A stretch of DNA of 64,000 bases from Chitinophagaceae bacterium (GTDB lineage: Bacteria > Bacteroidota > Bacteroidia > Chitinophagales > Chitinophagaceae). A program made the translations under genes and the position numbers. Below, in pieces: positions 24,927-32,574 of the stretch. The notes below the pieces were generated by a model, which searched no databases, had not been told where the DNA came from, and saw nothing but the letters and a program-made list of their open reading frames with translations. The first letter of the stretch is position 1, and each line of letters begins with the position of its first letter. The DNA lies in assembly GCA_016719165.1 (NCBI GenBank), contig JADKAJ010000002.1:62001-126000 (forward strand). The letters are read 5' to 3'.

Positions 24927-26126
24927 CTAAATAAAATTCAGGTAATCATATTGCTTAGTCAATATTGACTTGTCATCTGCATTCAGCCATTTCTTCAGCA
25001 CGGTAGCATACACATTTTTAAAGTCCACATTATATTTCAGGTCGCCTTCATTAAGATCCTTCAGGTCAGGCATTGCATTCAGGATACCTTTTTGTTTTAA
25101 CCCTCCACTCACCAGGAACATATTATTGGCTGTGCCGTGATCAGTTCCACCACTGGCATTTTGTTCCACTCTTCTGCCAAACTCTGAGAAAGTAAACAAC
25201 ATCACATCATCAAAGCGGTGCTGCTGTTTCAGGTCTTTTACAAAAGCTTTTACCGCATCGTTCATTTCTGTAAACAACCGCTGTTGCTGGGCATCCTGGT
25301 TGATATGGGTATCAAAACTTCCCAGTGATACATAATACACCTTGGTATTAATCTCTGAAAAAATCAATGAAGCGATTGTCTTCAAACTATTGCCTAAATC
25401 AGTTTTTGGATAAACGGCGTTGGTTGGGTGCATCCGGCTTTGCTGAAAAATATAATCAGCACTCGATAATGTTTCAGCCATTGTTTTATACAAATAATCT
25501 ACCGGCTGTTCTCCTGCTTCATCTTTATGATGCTTCATCACATCGCGGAAGAATTTTTCGTTAGCCGTTCCGTATAATCGTCTTGGATCCTTCACTGCTA
25601 TCCCTTTTATGTTTTCCCCTTTCAAAGCAAGACTTAATACATCATCTATTTCAATTGCCTGTGTAGGTTTATCACACCCGTTACATTGTGCATCCAGGTA
25701 ACGTCCAACCCATCCATTGGTCCAGTATTCACTGCTCTGGCTGGCCGTGTGCCAGATATCCATACTCCTGAAATGAGACCGGTCAGGATTTGGGTAACCT
25801 ACATTATTTAAAATAGCAAGGCTGCCATCATCGTACAACTCTTTGAAACCTGCTAATGCAGGATGCAGTCCTACTTCATCTGTAACGGACAAAACTTTAT
25901 CTTTTACAATACCTAATTTAGGCCTGGCTTTGTAATACAGATCATTTCTGAATGGAATTACGGTGTTTAATCCATCATTTCCACCACTAAGCTGGAGAAT
26001 TACGACTACCTTATTCCCGGGCAACACCATACTTTTTCCCTCAAATGCTTTCAGAAATTTTGGCAGCATCATTGATGCTGTAGCCAGCGAACCAATCTGG
26101 ATGAATTCTTTTCGTTTAAATAACAT
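24927..26126 (-). CDS. DUF1501 domain protein (secreted, sulfatase-like fold)
   Basis: A 399-residue protein with an N-terminal export-like segment (K-R-K-E-F-I-Q-I-G-S-L-A-T-A-S). DUF1501 features are V-V-I-L-Q-L-S-G-G-N-D-G-L-N-T-V, R-S-H-F-R-S-M-D-I-W-H-T-A and F-S-E-F-G-R-R-V-E-Q-N, then G-G-T-D-H-G-T-A-N-N. The family belongs to the alkaline-phosphatase/sulfatase-like fold, function unknown. It follows the DUF1800 gene after 43 bp, the usual pairing. The ATG at 26126 is preferred to a TTG two codons upstream. The N-terminus lacks the consecutive Arg pair, so Tat export is uncertain. Confidence 0.88.
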   Translation of the reverse strand: MLFKRKEFIQIGSLATASMMLPKFLKAFEGKSMVLPGNKVVVILQLSGGNDGLNTVIPFRNDLYYKARPKLGIVKDKVLSVTDEVGLHPALAGFKELYDDGSLAILNNVGYPNPDRSHFRSMDIWHTASQSSEYWTNGWVGRYLDAQCNGCDKPTQAIEIDDVLSLALKGENIKGIAVKDPRRLYGTANEKFFRDVMKHHKDEAGEQPVDYLYKTMAETLSSADYIFQQSRMHPTNAVYPKTDLGNSLKTIASLIFSEINTKVYYVSLGSFDTHINQDAQQQRLFTEMNDAVKAFVKDLKQQHRFDDVMLFTFSEFGRRVEQNASGGTDHGTANNMFLVSGGLKQKGILNAMPDLKDLNEGDLKYNVDFKNVYATVLKKWLNADDKSILTKQYDYLNFI

Positions 26127-26169
26127 ATACAAAATCTTTAAGCCATTAACTGTTAGTGAATAGATGGTT

Positions 26170-27660
26170 TTAACAAAGTTGGTATTCCGGCGTACTCATA
26201 ATTTGCAGGGTGGCGGTTTTAATAAAATTCTCCCGGCCAGTCTGGTCAGAAAACTGTTTAATAATATCCATACTCACCCGGCTTTTTGTTTGCAACAGGA
26301 TTTTTGAAATCGTATCTGCGAGGTTCTCCCTGGGTACACTTTCATAATGTTTCACATAGGGTCGCCAGTCCACATTAGCATCAATCTGCTGACGGCGCAT
26401 ACCGGCATATCCGCCGGATTGTTGTTCACCTGGTTTTTTTGTTCCTTTCAACAGCACATTGCCATCCTTCATACCCATCATAGTATCATCATCATCTTTG
26501 GCTTTTACATTCATTTCGTCCACATCGTTTATCAATTTAGGTATCCTCATCCGCATCATTAAAGAAGAGCTGTCTATCCAGTTCTTTCCTCCCGGCCATC
26601 CGGCTACATTCGGAGGATAAAATAATAACTGCCCTAACACTCTTTGTAACAACATTAATGCTTCTTCATTTTCCAGTTTCATCGGTAGCATCCGCTGGAT
26701 GCCAACCAGCAATTCAACCGGTGATTTTATTTGTGCTCCGATATTTTGTTCGTCATAAAACCAATCACTGGTGAAAATATCTTCCAGCAGTTTACTGATA
26801 TCATATTCATTTTTATAGAACCTGTCAGCTAACCAGTTAATTTTATCTGTATCTGCCTTTTCATTTACAAAGAACTTATATATCTTCTGTGTAATATATT
26901 TTGCAGTTTGTTTTTCTTCCAGTAAAATATCCAGTACTTCGCCTCCGTCAAAACTTCCGGTCCTGCCTAATACTGTTTTACTGCCAAAGTCATGTTGAAA
27001 CCGGCGGAACTGAAACTCACCTTTTATATTGGCCCCCCAGCCGGTAAATGCTCTCGCCGCTTCCTTTACATCATTTTCACTATAGTTTCCCCGGCCAAGA
27101 GTAAACAACTCCATCACTTCACGGGCAAAGTTTTCGTTGGGATGGTCTTTCCGGTTTTGCTGGTTATTTAAGAAATTCAGCATGGCCGCTGATTTTGAAA
27201 CCTCTTTTAACATTGTTCCAAAATTTCCCAGCGCATTTCTTCGAATGACATCAAGTAATCCCTGTTGATAAAATACATTCAGGTTCCGGCAGGCAAAATG
27301 CCCATGCCAGAAGAAAGCCATTTTTTCCCTTAGCTGTGAAGCAGTATTTACCATCTCATGCATCCAGTACATATTCAGGTTGCGGACACCCTCCCTGTTC
27401 TTTTGCTGTACTTTCTTTCTTTCGTCAGCATCGAGTTCCTTCTTTTGTTGCCGGCCTGCCTCTTCGAAGCCCATCACCAGTCCTTTCAGGTAATCGTCAG
27501 CCACGTCAATATAATCGGGCTTTTTCTCCGAGGCTTTTACAAGAGCCTTATAAAATTGTTTGGGGGTATATTTGGGCAAGTCGCTTAATTGTTCAACGGC
27601 AGGGCCGAAACCGGCTCTCCACATCAGGTGCTGATTTTTTAACTGATTTGTCAACGACAT
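26170..27660 (-). CDS. DUF1800 family protein
   Basis: A 496-residue protein of the DUF1800 family. Recognisable segments are H-L-M-W-R-A-G-F-G-P near the start, K-M-A-F-F-W-H-G-H-F-A, N-E-N-F-A-R-E-V-M-E-L-F-T-L-G-R-G-N-Y and P-P-N-V-A-G-W-P-G-G-K-N-W-I-D. No clear signal peptide is seen, although many relatives are exported. DUF1800 and DUF1501 genes commonly occur as a pair in Bacteroidota and Planctomycetes; the biochemical role is unknown. It is first in a two-gene unit and divergent from the alkane-hydroxylase-like gene across 126 bp. Confidence 0.88.
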   Translation of the reverse strand: MSLTNQLKNQHLMWRAGFGPAVEQLSDLPKYTPKQFYKALVKASEKKPDYIDVADDYLKGLVMGFEEAGRQQKKELDADERKKVQQKNREGVRNLNMYWMHEMVNTASQLREKMAFFWHGHFACRNLNVFYQQGLLDVIRRNALGNFGTMLKEVSKSAAMLNFLNNQQNRKDHPNENFAREVMELFTLGRGNYSENDVKEAARAFTGWGANIKGEFQFRRFQHDFGSKTVLGRTGSFDGGEVLDILLEEKQTAKYITQKIYKFFVNEKADTDKINWLADRFYKNEYDISKLLEDIFTSDWFYDEQNIGAQIKSPVELLVGIQRMLPMKLENEEALMLLQRVLGQLLFYPPNVAGWPGGKNWIDSSSLMMRMRIPKLINDVDEMNVKAKDDDDTMMGMKDGNVLLKGTKKPGEQQSGGYAGMRRQQIDANVDWRPYVKHYESVPRENLADTISKILLQTKSRVSMDIIKQFSDQTGRENFIKTATLQIMSTPEYQLC

Positions 27661-27786
27661 TGGTCTATAATTTAAGTTTCAGACTATTATGAAGGTAATA
27701 AGTTTAAAAAAGATGCATATTAATCTGAAGTGAAACGCTAAATAAGGAAGCTTATTTTTTATTTTTGAAAGACTAACAAATTTAAT

Positions 27787-28830
27787 ATGAGTATCCGGGC
27801 TTATAAATATGTCTCCCCGCTTATTATTTATATCGGTGCCTGGCATTCCTTCAATGTCACCGGTTGGCAAATCTGGCTCCCGCTGATCTGGGCATGGATA
27901 TTCATTCCGCTAATTGAACTGCTACTTAAACCAAGCCCGGTTAATATGAGTGCCGCTGAGGAAGAATTGGCTAAAAAAGACCGCACCTATGACATACTGT
28001 TATACCTGATAGTAATGCTGCAATATTTGCTGCTGGTAAGATTTTTAATTGTCATGTCATCTGAAGGATTGACACTAAATGATAGTATAGGTCGCATCTG
28101 GGTGATGGGACTATTATGTGGAACTTTTGGAATAAATGTTGGACATGAACTGGGACACAGGGTGAATAAGCTTGAACAAACATTGGCAAAAGCCTTATTG
28201 CTTACCTCACTCTATATGCACTTTTTTACTGAACATAATAAAGGACATCATAAAAGGGTAGCCACCCCTGAAGATCCAAGCAGTGCCCGGTATGGTGAGA
28301 CGATTTATGCCTTTTACTTCCGCACAATATTTTTTAGTTATCTCAGTGCCTGGCATATTGCCAATGAAGAAATGAGAAAGAAAGGCAAATCAATTTTCTC
28401 ATTTCATAATGAGATGTTACAGTTTCATATAATACAGGCGATCCTCCTAACCACCATCATATTAATATTTGGCTGGCTGGTTACTGTCTATTTTATTGCT
28501 GCTGCACTGATTGGGATTTTATTACTTGAAACAGTCAATTATATCGAACATTACGGGTTGCAACGAAAAGCTATTGGTGACGGGAAATATGAAAGGGCCA
28601 TGCCGGAGCATAGCTGGAACAGTGACCATATTATAGGAAGATTAATGTTATTCGAACTTAGCCGTCATTCCGACCATCACTATATGGCCAGCCGTAAATA
28701 CCAGGTGTTAAGACATCATGATAACTCACCACAAATGCCTACAGGGTATCCCGGCATGATGATATTGTCGCTTTTCCCGCCCATCTGGTTTTATATTATG
28801 AACAGAAGAATTAAAAAACTATCCGCTTAA
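27787..28830 (+). CDS. alkB: AlkB-type alkane 1-monooxygenase, membrane di-iron hydroxylase
   Basis: A 347-residue integral-membrane fatty-acid-desaturase-fold enzyme. All four alkane hydroxylase signatures are in place: H-E-L-G-H-R (120-125), E-H-N-K-G-H-H (149-155), N-Y-I-E-H-Y-G (251-257) and R-H-S-D-H-H (293-298). The family hydroxylates medium-chain alkanes at the terminal carbon using electrons from rubredoxin. Neither a rubredoxin nor its reductase is nearby and no fused rubredoxin domain is present, so the electron donor must be elsewhere. The N-terminus is short relative to Pseudomonas AlkB. The 241 bp downstream hold a 14-bp palindrome (28940-28953) and no gene. Confidence 0.9.
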   Translation: MSIRAYKYVSPLIIYIGAWHSFNVTGWQIWLPLIWAWIFIPLIELLLKPSPVNMSAAEEELAKKDRTYDILLYLIVMLQYLLLVRFLIVMSSEGLTLNDSIGRIWVMGLLCGTFGINVGHELGHRVNKLEQTLAKALLLTSLYMHFFTEHNKGHHKRVATPEDPSSARYGETIYAFYFRTIFFSYLSAWHIANEEMRKKGKSIFSFHNEMLQFHIIQAILLTTIILIFGWLVTVYFIAAALIGILLLETVNYIEHYGLQRKAIGDGKYERAMPEHSWNSDHIIGRLMLFELSRHSDHHYMASRKYQVLRHHDNSPQMPTGYPGMMILSLFPPIWFYIMNRRIKKLSA

Positions 28831-29071
28831 GAATGAATTAGGCGGCACCTGATTTCCTTGCTATTCAATACATTCAAAGAAGATAAATATAGGGGAAAGC
28901 TTATCTCCAAATAATGAATTTAAAATAAGAGTAAATACGCAGGAAATTTCCTGTTTGAATAAGATTAGATACCCTGTTGCAATAATAATTGAACGACCAT
29001 TACAGGGAAACTAAAAATTTCTTATAAATTACTAAGTCAATTTTCCCCTACACTAAAACAAATAATAATTT

Positions 29072-30040
29072 ATGAAGAAATCACTTGTATTGCTTGCAGG
29101 AGGCTTCCTTTTTTTAATGGGATGTAACAAATCCGTCTCTAATGAAGAAGGTTTGCCGGAAGAGGATGTAGTAGCCACACAGCGCCATTGTGCAGCTGAT
29201 GAGGTATTGAAAGAAGATTTAAAAGCAGACCCTTCTTTACGGAAGCGAATGGAGGACATTGAAGAATTTACAAAACGGGTAGCTGCTAACCCGGAACAAT
29301 TCCGCCTCGTAAACGGGGTCATTGAGATCCCGGTTGTATTCAACGTTTTGTACAGAACAGCTGCACAAAATGTTTCTCTTGCACAATTACAATCACAGAT
29401 TGATGTATTGAATGAAGATTTTGCAGCAACCAATGCTGATTATAACCTGACCTCAACTTATAATAGTGTTAAGTCGGGCAATATTGGGGTTCGTTTTGTA
29501 TTAGACGCTGTTGTCCGGAAATCAACCAATACAACAAGCTGGAGTACCAATAATGCGATGAAAAAAAGTCCTAAAGGAATTGCTCCTACCAGCCCTACTA
29601 CCAAACTCAATATCTGGGTTTGTAATATGGGAGGCGGTATCTTAGGCTACGCACAATTCCCTGGTGGTTCTTCAGCCACTGATGGTGTAGTATTAGATGA
29701 CAATGCTACCGGAAGAACAGGAACTGCTGCTGCACCTTTCAACAAAGGAAGAACTGCTACCCATGAAGTTGGCCATTGGATGAACCTGCGCCATATCTGG
29801 GGAGATGCCACTTGTGGTACCGACCAGGTTGGTGATACCCCAACTCATAATACAGCTAACTATGGCTGTCCTGCAGCCGGTCATTTAAGTACCTGCTCCG
29901 GCACACCTGTTGAAATGACAATGAACTATATGGATTATTCTGATGATGCTTGTATGTATATGTTCAGCCTTGGTCAAAAATCAAGAATGCTGGCTGTGTT
30001 TGCAAGTGGTGGACCCAGAAATAGTTTTGCGCAACCATAA
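29072..30040 (+). CDS. M43 (pappalysin/cytophagalysin-like) zinc metalloprotease lipoprotein
   Basis: A 322-residue secreted metalloprotease. The N-terminus is a lipoprotein signal with lipobox L-M-G-C (Cys about residue 18), followed by a pro-region. The catalytic H-E-V-G-H-W-M-N-L-R-H at residues 231-241 supplies three zinc ligands and the catalytic Glu; the usual metzincin Gly is replaced by Asn, as in several Bacteroidota M43 proteins. The Met-turn region is M-N-Y-M-D-Y-S-D-D-A, and paired Cys flank the active site. No type IX sorting domain is present, consistent with membrane anchoring. A strong terminator follows. Confidence 0.9.
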   Translation: MKKSLVLLAGGFLFLMGCNKSVSNEEGLPEEDVVATQRHCAADEVLKEDLKADPSLRKRMEDIEEFTKRVAANPEQFRLVNGVIEIPVVFNVLYRTAAQNVSLAQLQSQIDVLNEDFAATNADYNLTSTYNSVKSGNIGVRFVLDAVVRKSTNTTSWSTNNAMKKSPKGIAPTSPTTKLNIWVCNMGGGILGYAQFPGGSSATDGVVLDDNATGRTGTAAAPFNKGRTATHEVGHWMNLRHIWGDATCGTDQVGDTPTHNTANYGCPAAGHLSTCSGTPVEMTMNYMDYSDDACMYMFSLGQKSRMLAVFASGGPRNSFAQP

Positions 30041-30064
30041 TCTTAATAACTATATTAGTTAACT

Positions 30065-30097
30065 AAAAAAAAGTCCTGCCATGGCAGGACTTTTTTT
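30065..30097. terminator. Bidirectional terminator between the M43 protease and serS
   Basis: GTCCTGCCATGGCAGGAC (30073-30090) is a perfect palindrome flanked by eight As on the left and seven Ts on the right, serving both converging genes. Confidence 0.9.
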
Positions 30098-30120
30098 ATA
30101 AATACAGTTTAGTAAAATTT

Positions 30121-31392
30121 TCAGGATATGGTTGCTGCTCCAAAGTAAGATTGCAACACAGTGGGCAATTTTATTTCTTCTGCAGTTTGGTTATTTTCCA
30201 ACAAGGCTGCCACTATTCGGGGCAATGCCAAAGAACTTCCATTCAATGTATGCGCCAGCTGGGGCTTACCTTTTTCATCTTTAAAGCGAACCTTCATCCT
30301 GTTAGCCTGGAAAGATTCAAAATTGCTGACCGAGCTTACCTCCAGCCATTTTTGCTGCGCAGCACTATATACTTCGAAGTCATAGGTAAGGGCAGAGGCA
30401 AAACTCATATCTCCACCACATAATGCCAATATGCGATAAGGGAGTTCCAGGCTGATCAATAATTTTTCAACATGTTCTACCATTTCAAGATGAACATCAT
30501 AGCTTTTATCAGGATGCGCTATCTGCACAATTTCTACTTTATCAAACTGGTGTACTCTGTTCAACCCACGAACATCAGCACCAAAACTACCTGCCTCTCG
30601 TCTAAAACAGGGGGAATAAGCGGTCATTTTTATCGGGAGATCTGACTCCTTTACTATTTCATCCCTATAGATATTGGTTACCGGTACCTCCGCAGTTGGA
30701 ATCATATAAAAATTATCAACCTGCATATAATACATCTGACCTTCTTTATCTGGTAACTGCCCGGTGCTATATGCCGACAATTCATTTACCATCAATGGCG
30801 GCAGATACTCGGTATAGCCCGCAGCTGTATTAAAATCCAGGAAGTACTGTATCAATGCCCGTTGCAATTTGGCGCCTTTCCCTTTATACAAAGGGAAGCC
30901 GCTTCCGGTGATCTTTGCTCCTGTTTCAAAATCAACTATATCATATTTTTTAATTAACTCCCAATGAGGAACAGCTTCAGCGTGCAATTCAGGTTTACGG
31001 CCTCCCTCTCTTACTACCACGTTATCAGCTGGTGTTTTACCTGCCGGGACTTTATCGGAAGGAAGATTGGGAAGCTTTACCAGTTCATTCTGCAATTGTT
31101 TCTCCACTTCATTCAGCTTGTCAGAAATGGGTTGCAAAGAAGATTTCAAAGCTCCTACTTCCAGCTTTCTGGCTTCCGCTTCTTCTTTTTGCCCTTTGGC
31201 CATCAATCCACCAATTTCTTTAGAAATACTGTTCACTTTTGCCTGGGTATTATCAAACTCAAGTTGAAGTTTTTTTCGTTGTTCATCTAACAAAAGGATC
31301 GTATCCACTAATCCCGTTTCAGAAAAATTTTTTACAGACAATCTTTCTTTCACCATTCCGGGATTCTGCCTTAATACCTGTAACTGCAACAT
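30121..31392 (-). CDS. serS: Seryl-tRNA synthetase
   Basis: A 423-residue class II synthetase charging tRNA-Ser. It has the N-terminal antiparallel coiled-coil tRNA arm (about 25-105), then the catalytic core with motif 2 in F-R-R-E-A-G-S-F-G-A-D-V-R-G and motif 3 in N-G-S-S-L-A-L-P-R. Complete and standard length. The promoter region is divergent with the following small gene; a -7 element lies on the minus strand at 31410-31417. Confidence 0.97.
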   Translation of the reverse strand: MLQLQVLRQNPGMVKERLSVKNFSETGLVDTILLLDEQRKKLQLEFDNTQAKVNSISKEIGGLMAKGQKEEAEARKLEVGALKSSLQPISDKLNEVEKQLQNELVKLPNLPSDKVPAGKTPADNVVVREGGRKPELHAEAVPHWELIKKYDIVDFETGAKITGSGFPLYKGKGAKLQRALIQYFLDFNTAAGYTEYLPPLMVNELSAYSTGQLPDKEGQMYYMQVDNFYMIPTAEVPVTNIYRDEIVKESDLPIKMTAYSPCFRREAGSFGADVRGLNRVHQFDKVEIVQIAHPDKSYDVHLEMVEHVEKLLISLELPYRILALCGGDMSFASALTYDFEVYSAAQQKWLEVSSVSNFESFQANRMKVRFKDEKGKPQLAHTLNGSSLALPRIVAALLENNQTAEEIKLPTVLQSYFGAATIS

Positions 31393-31409
31393 CTTAATTC
31401 AATTTTGCG

Positions 31410-31417
31410 CAAAGATA
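31410..31417 (-). promoter_or_regulatory. -7 element of serS
   Basis: Minus strand TATCTTTG is an exact TAnnTTTG match, 17 bp upstream of the serS ATG, so the leader would be about 10 nt. No good -33 element is seen. Confidence 0.5.
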
Positions 31418-31445
31418 AAGGAGAAGCTACAAGTGCCGCTCACCT

Positions 31446-31453
31446 TATCTTTG
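31446..31453 (+). promoter_or_regulatory. -7 element of the small gene at 31460
   Basis: TATCTTTG is an exact TAnnTTTG match ending 6 bp before the ATG. The predicted transcription start is at or next to the start codon, pointing to a leaderless or nearly leaderless mRNA. It mirrors the serS element across a 28-bp spacer. Confidence 0.5.
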
Positions 31454-31459
31454 CGAACT

Positions 31460-31804
31460 ATGTTTAGCAATGATGATCTGCAACAACGATGGTGGAACCT
31501 CGAAGCAAAACTGGTGGAGCGTTTTGGCAAGAAACCAGACCTGGAGACTATTTTATTCCTGATCGGTATCCAGGAGTTTGGCAATGTCAGGGATAAATTC
31601 ACCAAAGAACAAAAACAGGACCTTATGCATATAGCTGTATGCAGCCTGTTGTCTGCAAGTGGATATTATGAAATGGAGTCTGTAGACCAGGATGGCTGGC
31701 CACATTTTAAACAGTTAAAAGCAATGCCGGATATGAATGCGATCGAGCAGGAAAATTTCATAAAAGACCATGTATTACTTTATTTCGAAGACCATGAACT
31801 ATAA
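31460..31804 (+). CDS. Conserved-looking small acidic protein of unknown function
   Basis: A 114-residue soluble protein without signal peptide or membrane segment. It is rich in acidic residues and aromatics (R-W-W-N-L-E-A-K-L-V-E-R-F-G-K-K at the start, L-L-Y-F-E-D-H-E-L at the end) and looks helical. I do not recognise the family. The ATG at 31460 is preferred over a GTG at 31433, because the intervening sequence contains a perfect -7 promoter element. It lies 17 bp upstream of the cyclophilin gene, so the two are probably co-transcribed. Confidence 0.75.
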   Translation: MFSNDDLQQRWWNLEAKLVERFGKKPDLETILFLIGIQEFGNVRDKFTKEQKQDLMHIAVCSLLSASGYYEMESVDQDGWPHFKQLKAMPDMNAIEQENFIKDHVLLYFEDHEL

Positions 31805-31821
31805 AAACATAATTAAGCACT

Positions 31822-32517
31822 ATGAATAAAATAGTGGGTTTGCTTCTTCTTATCTTACTGACCAATACATTGTTGGCGCAAAAGGATTCCGTTGTCACCA
31901 GAAAAGACAGGAAAAGAGATGTATTATTACAAACGAACTACGGAGATATTACAATAAGACTTTCTGATTCTACTCCACTTCACCGGGATAATTTTCTCAA
32001 GCTCACAAAAACCCATTTTTATGACAGTGTACTTTTTCACCGGGTGATAAAGAATTTTATGATCCAGGGCGGTGACCCGGATAGCAAAAACGCAGCCGCC
32101 GGTAAACCCCTTGGTAATGGCGGGCCTGCGTACAGAATACCAGCAGAATTCAGGCAAACTTTATTTCACAGAAAGGGAGTGATTGCAGCCGCAAGGGATA
32201 ATAATCCTGAAAAAGCCAGTAGTGGCAGCCAGTTTTATATAACGCAGGGAAGGATCTTTACAGATGCTGGTTTAGATTCTGTTGAAACTTACAGGCTGAA
32301 AAGAAAAATTCCTGCCAACCACAGTGAAGTGTATAAAACAGCAGGCGGTGTGCCTCACCTGGATCAGAACTATACTGTATTTGGTGAGGTAGTAAAAGGT
32401 TTGGATGTAGTGGATAAAATTGCGGATGTAAAAACGAGCAAAGGAGCTGACAAAGACCGGCCCATTGAAAATGTGACAATTATTAAGGCAAAGCTGATCA
32501 AAAGAAAAAAATATTAA
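31822..32517 (+). CDS. Exported peptidyl-prolyl cis-trans isomerase, cyclophilin type
   Basis: A 231-residue cyclophilin with a signal peptide (M-N-K-I-V-G-L-L-L ... L-L-A-Q), acting on proline peptide bonds in the envelope. The active-site phrase F-H-R-V-I-K-N-F-M-I-Q-G-G-D-P is present, followed by S-S-G-S-Q-F-Y-I-T and, later, Y-T-V-F-G-E-V-V-K-G. A roughly 30-residue insertion between these, rich in charged residues, is usual for this bacterial branch. Downstream is a strong bidirectional terminator. Confidence 0.93.
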   Translation: MNKIVGLLLLILLTNTLLAQKDSVVTRKDRKRDVLLQTNYGDITIRLSDSTPLHRDNFLKLTKTHFYDSVLFHRVIKNFMIQGGDPDSKNAAAGKPLGNGGPAYRIPAEFRQTLFHRKGVIAAARDNNPEKASSGSQFYITQGRIFTDAGLDSVETYRLKRKIPANHSEVYKTAGGVPHLDQNYTVFGEVVKGLDVVDKIADVKTSKGADKDRPIENVTIIKAKLIKRKKY

Positions 32518-32523
32518 TACAAT

Positions 32524-32557
32524 AAAAACTCCCGGTAAAATTTACCGGGAGTTTTTA
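32524..32557. terminator. Bidirectional terminator between the cyclophilin and receptor genes
   Basis: A near-uninterrupted palindrome: AAAAACTCCCGGTAAA followed directly by its complement, with T and A tracts on both sides. Confidence 0.88.
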
Positions 32558-32574
32558 TATTCACTGGTTCAATA

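Noticed and set aside
26080..26126. Tat signal in the DUF1501 protein
   Set aside because: The N-terminus has K-R-K rather than the consecutive Arg pair, so Tat export is not claimed, although the family often uses it.
28940..28953. Perfect 14-bp palindrome CAGGAAATTTCCTG downstream of alkB
   Set aside because: It is isolated, without a T tract or a nearby start, and short palindromes of this size occur by chance at this scale.
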